From Sternotherus odoratus (Eukaryota > Chordata > Testudines > Kinosternidae), in NCBI GenBank assembly GCA_032164245.1, contig JAVMKO010000007.1:372001-436000 (forward strand): a stretch of DNA of 64,000 nt. Reading direction: 5' to 3'. Position 1 is the first letter of the stretch. Every line of letters starts with the position of its first letter. Below are positions 1 to 10,794 of the stretch, one piece after another. A program made the translations under genes and the position numbers. The notes beneath the pieces were generated by a model. It had not been told where the DNA came from and did no database searches. It saw nothing but the letters and a program-made list of their open reading frames with translations.

Positions 1-478
1 AAGGGGTGCATGGATTGGGGCACAGGAGTGGAATGAAGGGCTGGGGCACAGGAGGGGGCAGGTGTTGGGGTGCAGGAAGGGGCAGAAGTTAGCAGTCAAG
101 GAGATGTAGGGATTAGGGGTGCAGGAAGGGAGCAGGCATTCGGAGCAAAGGGGGCAGAGTGCAGGGTTTAGAGGGGAAGGGAAGGTGGGGAGCCCATGGG
201 GGCCAGGGCCACCAAAATGCAAGTTTGCCCTGGATGCCATTTTCCCTAAGGCCGGCCCTGTCCACATCCCATCCAAACACTAGGGAGGAAGGGAGGGAGC
301 TCCTGCCAAGGTGTCAATCACAGTCTGGAGGAAGTGCTCAAAGGTGCAGAACACTCTGCTTATGAGGGATTTAATTATTCCCATCATTCCTGGGAACACA
401 CCCAGCCAGACATTCATCATCAAAGAGGCTCCTAAAACACAGAGAATTTGGAACTGCATGTCCCAGAATGTGAAGTAT
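1..478. other. No gene seen; G-rich low-complexity sequence
   Basis: The first ~180 bases are loosely repetitive, G-rich sequence built around 'gggtgcaggaaggggcag'-like words. The rest is unique-looking. Short open frames here have no recognisable similarity and no splice context. Confidence 0.5.
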
Positions 479-786
479 CAGAGGAGTAGCCGTGTTAGTC
501 TGGATCTGCAAAAGTGACAAAGAGTCTTGTAGCACCTTATAGACTGACCTTAGGGATCATGAGCTTTCGTGTTTCATGTTCATACCTCCAGATGAGCTGC
601 TGGAAGTGGGCCTCACCCCCCACCCCCGATTGAATTTACCTTGATTTCTTGCCTGCATATTTATACCTGCCTGTAGAGATTTCCACAACAGTCATCTGAT
701 GAAATGGGTCTTAGCCAAGAAAAGCTCACGATCCCTAAGATCTGTTAGTCTATAAAGTGCTACAAGACTCTCTTGGTCACTTTTCC
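479..786. mobile_element. Foldback (long inverted repeat) element, copy 1
   Basis: The left arm (about 479-575) starts with 'gtagccgtgttagtctgg' and includes 'cttgtagcacctta'. The right arm (about 713-786) is its reverse complement. The two arms would form a ~70-bp imperfect hairpin around a ~140-bp spacer. Related copies lie at 2068-2345, 2680-2869 and 58048-58185. This family is very common in turtle genomes (recalled, not checked). No coding capacity is seen. Confidence 0.75.
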
Positions 787-2067
787 AGAACGTGAAGACT
801 CCAGACCATGGGCAAGTCTCCCTGGCACTGCTCTGTGCTGACAGAGAACTCCAGAGACAATGAGAGAGTCCTGGGGAAGCTGGGAACAGTCAGCATGGGC
901 TGGTGGGGTTCAGTGGAGAAAGGGAACAGGAAGGGCAGAGCTATCACTGGATGCAGGATCTCAGCAGCACTAGATCTCAGGAAAGCCCACACTGCAGCAT
1001 GAGGGAATCTAGTGAGTCAGGTGGAAAGGGAGGGAGTATAAAACACACTGTGTGTGGAGAAAGCTGGCGAATGAGATGGTGCAGTTCAGGAGCCACAGAC
1101 TAGTTCTTCTGCCAAAGGAAAATGTGAAAAAGAAGAATGAGCCCACGTGACTTCAGGAGGGACAAATTCAAAGACCAAAAGAGCACAGAGGGAAGAGAGA
1201 CTGCGGCTATCACAGGAGGGGAAGGAAAAGGAAGAATCCCCATGTTTCATGGAGTCAATTAGTTCCATTTACCGTTCATTTCTCCTTGTTATAATCTCAT
1301 ATGTTATTTCAAATCTAATCATTGTGTGCTAGATGGATTTCGGTTGTAGAGAGGTAGAACCATGAGTTATGAGCAGAGAGATGGTAGTTAAATGTTTGTG
1401 AGGGGATGAGATTACCCAGAATTCTTGTACTTAAAGTACTGCACAGGATCTTTTCAGGGGGAATAAGGGGAAATGTCACATTTGTTAGTAACACATGTAT
1501 CAATCAACTCTGTATCATATGCATATGATCTATATTACACTCATGAACTCACATACACACACACACAAAAACACACTCCATCTTGTTGTTACCAACTAGT
1601 TGCTCCCCTTAACTTCACTGGCCAGGTGAGTTAGATGGGGAAGGGGTGGAGCTGGGCTTCTGCTGATCTGGATCAATGCTCCCATATTGAAAAGACGAGC
1701 CCTGGGGTCCTCTGCAAGACACCTCACTTTTATAGCAGCTTCCCTCTCATGCAAATCTGTCCCTGATTCAAAATCTGGGTCTGGGTCCCTTGGTCCTTTG
1801 TGCTGCTTCCCTCTGGGTGTTGTCCCAATGCCGTAAAGAGGGTGTTCCCAAAAGAAGATGCTCCCTTCTAACCCCTGAGGCCCTGATCTTCTTTAGTCAG
1901 CCCACTTGACAGGTTTGATTGTTCTTGATCTGGCTCCCATCCCCTCTCCAAAGGTTGCAGCTGTCTGGAAATGCCGCCTTTCACACCTTCCTCATTCACA
2001 CCTCCTTCATTCAACAGGGCAATTGATTACAAAGTGGTGGGCAGGGGGAGATATTAGTCTACTCCTA
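787..2067. other. No gene seen; unique-looking sequence
   Basis: There is a short CA-rich microsatellite near 1549-1577. The rest is ordinary unique sequence with only short open frames that I do not recognise. Confidence 0.45.
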
Positions 2068-2345
2068 GCAAAAATCAGAGAGGTAGCCCTGTTAGTCTGG
2101 AATAGCAGAAGTGACAAAGAGACCTGGGGCACCTTAAAGACTAATTAAAATATTGAAGCATAAGCTTTCGTGGGCTAATACCCACTTTGTTGGATGCAAG
2201 CAGTGGAAGTGTCCAGGGGCAGGGGCAGGTACACTTCCACTGTATGCATCCGACGAAGTGGGTATTAGCCCACAAAAGCTTGTGCTTCAATACTTTAGTT
2301 AGTCTTTAAGGTGCCCCAGGACTCTTTGTCACTTCTCCTAGCAAA
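2068..2345. mobile_element. Foldback element, copy 2 (near-palindromic)
   Basis: The two arms share 'agaagtgacaaagag', 'ggcaccttaaagacta' and 'gggctaatacccactt' in opposite orientation around a G-rich centre at about 2205-2230. Nearly the whole element can fold into one long hairpin. It is the same family as copies 1, 3 and 4. Confidence 0.8.
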
Positions 2346-2679
2346 AAGACATTTTTCTTCTACCTTAACTATACTGTCCTTAGGGGCTATACCATTCTAT
2401 CAAGGTTCAATACAACGTTTCTATATACGGATCTGATACAAAGTTCTTAAGACAAGGTTAGAGGAAAAGGCCTAATACAAAGTCAGATAAAAGTTATGTA
2501 AAGATGCTCAATGCAGAGATTTATGTACAAAATAAGGTGCCGAGGAAGAAAAGAAGGGGACCAAGCAGAGCACCCTGTGGAAAATGAACAGAGAGTTGGA
2601 GTGGGGATGAGGTGGCTCATTCTAAGGACACTCGAATGCAGCGATTGGAGGAGGATGTGTAAGGAGAACATTTAAGAAA

Positions 2680-2869
2680 ATAAAGTGAGGAATACTTGTA
2701 GCACCTTAGAGACTAACTAGTTTATTTCAGCATAAGCTGTCGTGAGCTATAGCTCACTTCATCGGATGCATAGAATGGACGCTTCTGCTGAAATAAACCA
2801 GTTAGTCTCTAAGGTGCTACAAGTATTCCTTGCTTTCTTTACCGATACAGACTAACACGCTGCTATTCT
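2680..2869. mobile_element. Foldback element, copy 3
   Basis: The arm 'gaatacttgtagcacctta' near 2690 is mirrored by its reverse complement near 2812-2833. The centre carries 'cacttcatcggatgcataga', the signature of this family. The spacer is short, so the element is a compact hairpin. Confidence 0.8.
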
Positions 2870-3716
2870 TGAACATTTAAGAAAATATGTATCTATAGTG
2901 GAAATTCTGTTAGTAAAGATTGAAACAGGCTCCTTTCAACCAGGAGGTAACAGATCTTTCTGTGTCCAGTCATATGTACTGTGCATTGTACATCTCACAG
3001 TGGGGGCCTGTTTGTACACTCAGCCAAATGCTAATTGAAGAGATTGTGAAATCTTCAAGAGAGGACAATTTACAGGGAAGAAATAAAGAGCAGGATCCTG
3101 TTACAAGTGACGACAATGGCATGTGGGGACCTTTGGGGGTGCAGAGATACACCCTGAATCTTCCACTGTGGAGGCAAGCTAATAGCATGACTTGTCTCAT
3201 GAAAGGAAGATCACAGCCAAGCCAGGCTGTAGAATGCGGGAGGGACTTTGCATGGGGTTTGCTCTATAACATGAAAGGATCTAGTTAGGTAGGTAAGTCT
3301 AGGTTCTAGAAAGTGTGTTATGATTTTACTTGATGTGTAACCATTTTTTCCAAGACTTCTACTTGCCACCACTTGACTCTCATGTGGAGGGCAAAGGGGT
3401 GGTAGCACTTAGCAAGTCTCCGATGGTTTGCATGCAGGAGGTTCAGTACTGGAGTGCAGGCCAGGGGTAGGACGCTTCTGTTTGCTAGGACGGAGATGAA
3501 CCTGAATATTATCTTAGCAACGAGAAGTTGTTGACTCTCTGCTGTCCTGCCCTGTTCCCAGAGCGTTGTGTAGCAGGGGAGGGGCGCGTGCTAGTATGTG
3601 TGTCAGTGACATGTCTGGATGATGCTGAAACAGCGCAGAGAAGAGGTGGCATTCTGGTGGCATGAACTTTAACTCTTCATTTCCCTGCTAAGAACCGAGG
3701 GGAGAGTGACCCTTAC
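2870..3716. other. No gene seen downstream of the KRAB exon
   Basis: This is the minus-strand downstream flank of the KRAB-A exon, where a KRAB-B or linker exon could lie. I could not recognise one, nor any C2H2 zinc-finger linker. Later exons may lie beyond the left window edge. The open frame at 2920-3288 (+) has no recognised similarity. Confidence 0.4.
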
Positions 3717-3843
3717 CCAGCGAGGTCACATTCTCATAGTTCTCCTGCATGACGTCTCCGTTCAGGGCGCTCTGAGCGGGGTCCAGCAGAGCCCCCTCTT
3801 CCCTGGTGAAATACACAGACACCTCCTCGAAGGTCACCGGCAC
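3717..3843 (-). CDS. KRAB-A box exon of a KRAB-domain (zinc-finger-type) gene
   Basis: The exon is exactly 127 bp, the usual size of a KRAB-A exon. It is preceded by a ctctctcag acceptor and followed by a gtaagg donor. It encodes a 42-residue KRAB-A box opening with [17 protein letters not shown] and ending [12 protein letters not shown]. The KRAB box normally recruits TRIM28/KAP1 to silence targets of a linked C2H2 zinc-finger array. Two positions depart from the family consensus: the Trp usual after the acidic run is replaced (EEGALLDP), and the usual ALYRDVM reads ALNGDVM. These changes could weaken KAP1 binding (inference). The frame is open and the splice sites are good. No zinc-finger exon is visible, so it may be part of a gene running off the left edge or an isolated relic exon. 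A candidate promoter and first exon on the same strand lie at about 10284-10480. Confidence 0.8.
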
Positions 3844-4226
3844 CTGAGAGAGCAAGAGTCCAACACTCAGTACCTGCTGCCTCACTGTTCATGGGGGAGA
3901 GGAGCCAATCAAAAGGAAGATCTGAGAGAGACAGAGTCAGCAGAGTCCCACCCCCACACTGCTGAAAGCAGTCAGGAGGCATCAGGATGAAGGGACAAAG
4001 AGAGACCCGCTTGTCTCCCCCAGAAGATCCATCACACACCTGCTCGTCAGAGGCTGAAACAGGAGATGGAACCCAAGTAGGGTCCTGGCACAACCCCCTG
4101 GTAGGGATCCCAGCCCCCTCCCCTTGCCAGCAGCTAGATGTGAGGGCACCCACCTTCCTGATGGGTGCCCTTTCTGCATATCACACCAGCCTCTGGCTAG
4201 TCGGTTGAAGGTTCAGCCCTGGAAGT

Positions 4227-4400
4227 CATAGAATTTCAGAACTGGAAGGGGCCTCAGGAGATCATCTAGTCCAACCCACTGCTCAAAGCAGAACCAATCC
4301 CATTTTTGCCCCATATCCATGAACTGCCCCCTCAAGGATTGAACTCACAACCTTGTTCTTACCAGGCCAATACTCAAACCACTGAGCCATCCTTCCTTCC
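4227..4400 (-). mobile_element. tRNA-headed SINE with CR1-like tail
   Basis: On the minus strand the tRNA-like head spans about 4335-4400 (B-box seen as 'ggattgaactcacaacc' on the plus strand). The CR1-like tail spans 4227-4310 ('gatcatctagtccaaccc' on plus). Similar copies lie at 39100-39185, 39372-39512 and 58540-58730. Tail sharing with CR1 is known for turtle Pol III SINEs and implies mobilisation by CR1. Confidence 0.75.
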
Positions 4401-4521
4401 TCCCCTCTCAAGACTAGTAGTTTTCCCAGCCCTGCCCAGGGGTTGGTTTGTCTGTTTCCTGTTTCACAAATTAGGGAATTTTCCATCCCCACACCCAAGC
4501 ATTTGTTCTGAGGATCTAGGC

Positions 4522-7500
4522 CAGGGACGGCCAAACCTTTCGGCCCGAGGGCCGTATCAAGTAATTGAAATTGCACAGAGAGCTGGTTAAGGGAGGCTTG
4601 GCCCAGCCCTTGTCCCCATCCAACCTCCCCACTGCTTCCCTCTGAGGGCTCCCCTAAGACACCTGCCCCTTCCAGCCCCTGTCCGCCCCCAGAGCCCCTT
4701 CCCCTCACTGCCCCCTGCTACCCCAGCCAACTCCCCTCTCTTTCCTGACTGCCCTGCCCCATTCCACCCCCCTGTTCCACACTCTGACCACCCTGACCCC
4801 TATCCACCCCCCACCCCCTGACCACCACCGAACTCCCCTCTCTTTCCTGACTGCCCTGCCCCATTCCACCCCCTGTTCCACACTCTGACCACCCTGACCC
4901 CTATCCACCCCCCACCCCCTGACCACCACCGAACTCCCCTCTCTTTCCTGACTGCCCTGCCCCATTCCACCCCCTGTTCCACACTCTGACCACCCTGACC
5001 CCTATCCGCCCCCCACCCCCCGCCCCCCACCAAACTCCCCTCTCTTTCCTGACTGCCCTGCCCCATTCCACCCCCGTTCCACACTCTGACCACCCTGACC
5101 CCTATCCACCCCCCACCCCCCGCCCCCACCGAACTCCCCTCTCTTTCCTGACTGCCCTGCCCCATTCCACCCCCCTGCTCCACACTCTGACCACCCTGAC
5201 CCCTATCCGCCCCCACCCCCGACCACACGCCGAACTCCCCTCTCTTTCCTGACTGCCCTGCCCCATTCCACCCCCTGTTCCACACTCTGAGCACCCTGAC
5301 CCCTATCCACCCCCCACCTCCTGACCACCACCGAACTCCCCTCTCTTTCCTGACTGCCCTGCCCCATTCCACCCCCTGTTCCACACTCTGACCACCCTGA
5401 CCCCTATCCGCCCCCCACCCCCCGCCCCCACCAAACTCCCCTCTCTTTCCTGACTGCACTGCCCCATTCCACCCCCCTGTTCCACACTCTGACCACCCTG
5501 ACCCCTATCCGCCCCCCACCCCCCAACCACCACCAAACTCCCCTCTCTTTCCTGACTGCCCTGCCCCATTCCACCCCCTGTTCCACACTCTGAGCACCCT
5601 GACCCCCATCCACCCCCCACCCCCCGACCACCACCGAACTCCCCTCTCTTTCCTGACTGCCCTGCCCCATTCCACCCCCCTGCTCCACACTGTGAGCACC
5701 CTGACCCCTATCCGCCCCCCACCCCCCGACCACACGCCGAACTCCCCTCTCTTTCCTGACTGCCCTGCCCCCATTCCACCCCCCTGTTCCACACTCTGAG
5801 CACCCTGACCCCTATCCGCCCCCCACCCCCCGCCCCCACCAAACTCCCCTCTCTTTCCTGACTGCCCTGCCCCCATTCCACCCCCCTGTTCCACACTCTG
5901 AGCACCCTGACCCCTATCCGCCCCCCACCCCCCCGCCCCCACCAAACTCCCCTCTCTTTCCTGACTGCCCTGCCCCCATTCCACCCCCCTGTTCCACACT
6001 CTGACCACCCTGACCCCTATCCACCCCCCACTCCCCGACCACCACCGAACTCCCCTCTCTTTCCTGACTGCCCTGCCCCCATTCCACCCCCCTGTTCCAC
6101 ACTCTGACCACCCTGACCCCTATCCACCCCCCACTCCCCGACCACCACCGAACTCCCCTCTCTTTCCTGACTGCCCTGCCCCCATTCCACCCCCCTGTTC
6201 CACACTCTGACCACCCTGACCCCTATCCGCCCCCCACCCCCCGCCCCCACCAAACTCCCCTCTCTTTCCTGACTGCCCTGCCCCATTCCACCCCCCTGTT
6301 CCACACTCTGAGCACCCTGACCCCTATCCACCCCCCACCCCCCAACCACCACCAAACTCCCCTCTCTTTCCTGACTGCCCTGCCCCATTCCACCCCCCTG
6401 TTCCACACTCTGACCACCCTGACCCCTATCCGCCCCCCACCCCCCGCCCCCACCAAACTCCCCTCTCTTTCCTGACTGCCCTGCCCCCATTCCACCCCCC
6501 TGTTCCACACTCTGACCACCCTGACCCCTATCCGCCCCCCACCCCCCGCCCCCCACCAAACTCCCCTCTCTTTCCTGACTGCCCTGCCCCATTCCACCCC
6601 CCTGTTCCACACTCTGAGCACCCTGACCCCCATCCACCCCCCACCCCCCGACCACCACCGAACTCCCCTCTCTTTCCTGACTGCCCTGCCCCATTCCACC
6701 CCCCTGTTCCACACTCTGACCACCCTGACCCCTATCCGCCCCCCACCCCCGACCACACGCCGAACTCCCCTCTCTTTCCTGACTGCCCTGCCCCATTCCA
6801 CCCCCTGTTCCACACTCTGACCACCCTGACCCCTATCCGCCCCCCACCCCCGACCACACGCCGAACTCCCCTCTCTTTCCTGACTGCCCTGCCCCCATTC
6901 CACCCCCCTGTTCCACACTCTGACCACCCTGACCCCTATCCACCCCCCACCCCCCGACCACCACCGAACTCCCCTCTCTTTCCTGACTGCCCTGCCCCCA
7001 TTCCACCCCCGTTCCACACTCTGAGCACCCTGACCCCTATCCGCCCCCCACCTCCTGACCACACGCCGAACTCCCCTCTCTTTCCTGACTGCCCTGCCCC
7101 CATTCCACCCCCGTTCCACACTCTGAGCACCCTGACCCCTATCCGCCCCCCACCCCCCGACCACCACCGAACTCCCCTCTCTTTCCTGACTGCCCTGCCC
7201 CATTCCACCCCCTGTTCCACACTCTGACCACCCTGACCCCTATCCACCCCCCATCCCCCGACCACACGCCGAACTCCCCTCTCTTTCCTGACTGCCCTGC
7301 CCCATTCCACCCCCTGTTCCACACTCTGACCACCCTGACCCCCATCCGCCCCCGCACCCCCGACCACACGCCGAACTCCCCTCTCTTTCCTGACTGCCCT
7401 GCCCCATTCCACCCCCCTGTTCCACACTCTGACCACCCTGACCCCCATCCGCCCCCCACCCCCTGACCACCACCGAACTCCCCTCTCTTTCCTGACTGCC

Positions 7501-8440
7501 CTGCCCCATTCCACCCCCCTGTTCCACACTCTGAGCACCCTGACCCCTATCCGCCCCCCACCTCCTGACCACACGCCGAACTCCCCTCTCTTTCCTGACT
7601 GCCCTGCCCCATTCCACCCCCCTGTTCCACACTCTGACCACCCTGACCCCCATCCGCCCCCCACACCCGACCACACGCCGAACTCCCCTCTCTTTCCTGA
7701 CTGCCCTGCCCCCATTCCACCCCCTGTTCCACACTCTGACCACCCTGACCCCCATCCACCCCCCACCCCCCGCCCCCACCAAACTCCCCTCTCTTTCCTG
7801 ACTGCCCTGCCCCATTCCACCCCCTGTTCCACACTGTGAGCACCCTGACCCCTATCCGCCCCCCACCCCCCGACCACACGCCGAACTCCCCTCTCTTTCC
7901 TGACTGCCCTGCCCCATTCCACCCCCTGTTCCACACTCTGACCACCCTGACCCCTATCCGCCCCCCACCCCCTGACCACCACCGAACTCCCCTCTCTTTC
8001 CTGACTGCCCTGCCCCATTCCACCCCCTGTTCCACACTCTGAGCACCCTGACCCCCATCCACCCCCCACCCCCCGACCACCACCGAACTCCCCTCTCTTT
8101 CCTGACTGCCCTGCCCCCATTCCACCCCCCTGTTCCACACTCTGACCACCCTGACCCCTATCCACCCCCAACCCCCTGACCCCTACCGAACTCCCCTGCC
8201 CAGTGGCTGGTGGCGCTACAGCCGTGCCACCCAGAGCACCAGCTCAGCCCAGAGCTCTGCAGCTGCTCCTCCCCCCCCCCACCCCAGCATTACCCCGCGG
8301 CACACTGAGCTGAGGCTGCATGGGAGGGGGAACAGCAGGGAGGGGCTGGGGACTAGCCTCCCGGGCCAGGAGCTCAGGGGCCAGGCAGGAGGGTCCCATG
8401 GGGCAGACGTCACCCGTGGGCCGTACTTTGCCCACCTCTG
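4522..8440. mobile_element. Nonautonomous hAT-type element with expanded internal minisatellite
   Basis: The ends are cagggacggccaaacc (4522) and, inverted, cagaggtgggcaaagt (8440), i.e. hAT-like terminal inverted repeats. The element is flanked by a perfect 8-bp target-site duplication, atctaggc, at 4514-4521 and 8441-8448. Eight-bp duplications are diagnostic of hAT transposition. Nearly all of the 3.9 kb is the minisatellite at 4728-8190; the non-repetitive parts total only ~450 bp. A relative without a large expansion lies at 61073-62139. No transposase is encoded. Confidence 0.85.
4728..8190. repeat. ~101-bp minisatellite, about 34 copies
   Basis: The unit contains 'ctctctttcctgactgcc', 'cattccaccccctgttcc' and 'ccaccctgacccctatcc'. 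Spacing between equivalent points is about 100-104 bp (for example near 4829 and 4930). The variation is mostly in C-run length and in a ccgaccaccaccgaact / ccgaccacacgccgaact alternation. The unit has few stops, which produces long false open frames on the minus strand. It is wholly internal to the hAT-type element. Confidence 0.9.
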
Positions 8441-8448
8441 ATCTAGGC

Positions 8449-9300
8449 CCACGTTAAAAAAGCACCAGCAGGTTTGTCGACTGGGTTCCTCTCCCGTTCT
8501 TCACCCAGGATAGTCCTGCCCCCTCCAGACCGAGCTCCACAGAACTAGGAGCGAGGCCGGGATGAGCTGGAGCGAGCCGTGGGCCTCATTCGGCAGCCTG
8601 GCCGGGCGAGACGGGCAGTTGTGGAGGGTTCAGAACAGGGGCTGGTTCATTTCACATCACAGTCCCCCAGGCCCTATCCCTGCAGACAGACACCCAGAGT
8701 CTGCCAGGCTGGGAACATGCTCAGTCCCCGTATTGCAGCACAGACCTTGCCCCGTCCTCTTCCTCCCCCCCTCCCCCCCGCTCCCCCCTCCTTCCCCCCC
8801 CCGCTCCCCCCCCCCCCCCAGACCTGTTCAAACCCCTTCCAAGAACAGAGTCTGAACCAAACCCTGGAAAAGACCAGACCCAAAGGGGCCCCTCTGGGGG
8901 GATCCCCCGACACTGTCCCCAGGGCAGCCCACGTCTGCAGGAGGAGGCCCAGGGAGAGCCAGGGGCTGGTTTCCCTCTCGCTGCTCCTCCCCTTGTTCCC
9001 GAAAAGTGACCCTGGGCAGGGAGTGTGCCTGGAAGGGGGGGTCCAGAACCTGCCCCCCTTATATCTCCTGGTGCCTCCTCTTTCCCAGCACCCCACCCCC
9101 CGGAGGGGAGACGTGGTCACCACCCCATTCTTGGGGGTTTCTCTCTCCCGTGCCTGGCCCCGCTCTGCACATGTCTGGGAAGGGGGGACCAGGCAGAGAC
9201 CTGCTTGATCCCCACGAGTTACTGGACACCCCAGAGCGCCGGGGGAGCAGGTCAGACTCGCTGGGAGAAGGATCCTTCTGGCCTTAATGCTGGACACAGC
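8449..9300. other. Unique GC-rich sequence, no gene called
   Basis: This is a moderately GC-rich stretch between the hAT element and the next minisatellite, with a C/T run at about 8761-8820. It would lie inside the first intron of the KRAB gene if the 10.28-kb exon belongs to that gene. An ATG-bearing second exon could be here, but I cannot identify one with confidence. Confidence 0.4.
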
Positions 9301-9317
9301 TCTGGGCCCCCAGGAGT

Positions 9318-10250
9318 GGAGATGGGGCGCTGTGGGGAGAGGGGGGGCGCTGTGGGGAGGGGGGCCGCTTCGGAGGAGAGGGGGGGGGCGCTGTGGGGAT
9401 ATGGGGGCGCTGTGCGGAGAGGGGGTGCTATGCAGAGTTGGGGGTGCTATGCAGAGTTGGGGGTGCTATGCAGAGTTGGGGGGCTCGTAGGGATATGGGG
9501 GGCTCGTAGGGATATATGGGGCCCGTAGGGATATATGGGGCTCTGTGGGGAGATGGGGGGGGCGCTGTGGGGAGATGGGGGGGGCGCTGTGGGGAGATGG
9601 GGGGGGCGCTGTGGGGGCGCTGTGGGGAGATGGGGGGGCTCTGTGGGGAGATGGGGGGGCTCTGTGCGGATATGGGGGGGGCTCGTGGGGATATGGGGGG
9701 GCTCTGTGCAGAGAGGGGGGACTCTGTGTGGATATGGGGGCTCTGTGCAGAGAGGGGGGGCTCTGTGGGGATATGGGGGCGCTGTGGGGAGATGGGGGGC
9801 GCTGTGGGGAGATGGGGGGGCGCTGTGGGGAGATGGGGGGGCTCGTGGGGATATGGGGGGGCTCGTGGGGATATGGGGGGGCTCTGTGCAGAGAGGGGGG
9901 GCTCTGTGCGGATATGGGTGCTCTGTGCGGATATGGGGGGGGCTCGTGGGGATATGGGGGGGGCTCGTGGGGATATGGGGGGCTCTGTGCAGAGAGGGGG
10001 GGCTCTGTGCGGATATGGGGGGGGCTCGTGGGGATATGGGGGGGCTCGTGGGGATATGGGGGGGCTCGTGGGGATATGGGAGGGCTCGTGGGGATATGGG
10101 GGGGCTCTGTGCGGATATGGGGGGCTCTGTGCAGAGAGGGGGGGCTCTGTGCAGAGAGGGGGGGGCTCTGTGCGGATATGGGGGCTCTGTGCAGAGGGGG
10201 GGGGCTCTGTGCGGAGAGGGGGGGGCTCTGTGGGGCTATGGGGGGGGGTC
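9318..10250. repeat. ~20-bp G-rich minisatellite
   Basis: Units alternate between 'ggctctgtgcggatatggg', 'ggctcgtggggatatgggg' and 'ctgtgcagagaggggg'. There are roughly 45 copies, with all G-runs on the plus strand. The array ends abruptly beside the CpG-island promoter at 10.25 kb. The long plus-strand and minus-strand open frames across it are repeat artefacts. Confidence 0.9.
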
Positions 10251-10283
10251 TCTGTCCCTGCCCAGCCCCCGCGTCTCACTCAC

Positions 10284-10480
10284 CTGGAGTCTCCGCTCAG
10301 CAGAGTCCGGCCGATGTCGAGCCGGGGAAGGGCCGCGGCCGGGCAGGGAGGGGTTAAGGGCGGGTCTCCCCGCGGGGGGAAGCGGCAGCGGCTCCCAATG
10401 GGCGGGGGGAGGGGAGGAGAGTCCCGCATGCGCAGAAGCAGGGCCCCAGGGGCTGCCTTTCCCGAGCACGTGACAGACGC
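10284..10480 (-). promoter_or_regulatory. CpG-island promoter and putative noncoding first exon
   Basis: On the minus strand a clean donor (ctccag|gtgagtgag, exon end at 10284) closes a GC-rich exon that reads 'ctcgacatcggccggactc' just upstream. Next to it are a GC box (10400-10407), a CCAAT sequence on the plus strand (10395-10399), an NRF1-like palindrome cgcatgcgca (10425-10434) and a cacgtg E-box (10467-10472). There is no clear TATA. This is the usual architecture of a KRAB zinc-finger gene start, and the orientation fits the KRAB exon 6.4 kb downstream. The link between the two is inferred. The transcription start is not resolved; about 10350-10480 is likely. Confidence 0.55.
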
Positions 10481-10794
10481 CGCAGCCTAACGCGGGGCGG
10501 GGGGAGAACACGGGAGGGCGGATGTTGAGAGTCCGGCCGAGGCCGAGCTCCCCCGCTGCTGCTCCCTGGCGGGGGGGGGCGAGAGGGGAGCTTCATGACC
10601 CCCCCGCCCCGTGCCCGGCCTGCGCCCCGCCCCCGCTGGAACCGCCCCGGGCTCTGCCCTGGGAGTTGCTGGGGGAGGGGACCAGCCCCCCTCCCCCCCC
10701 GGGGTCCCTGCGCGGGGCGGGGCGGGAGGCTGCCGGGCGGGGGGACCCGGGGAAAGGGGCGGGTGGAAAATGTCTGATCGGCCCGGACATGGGG

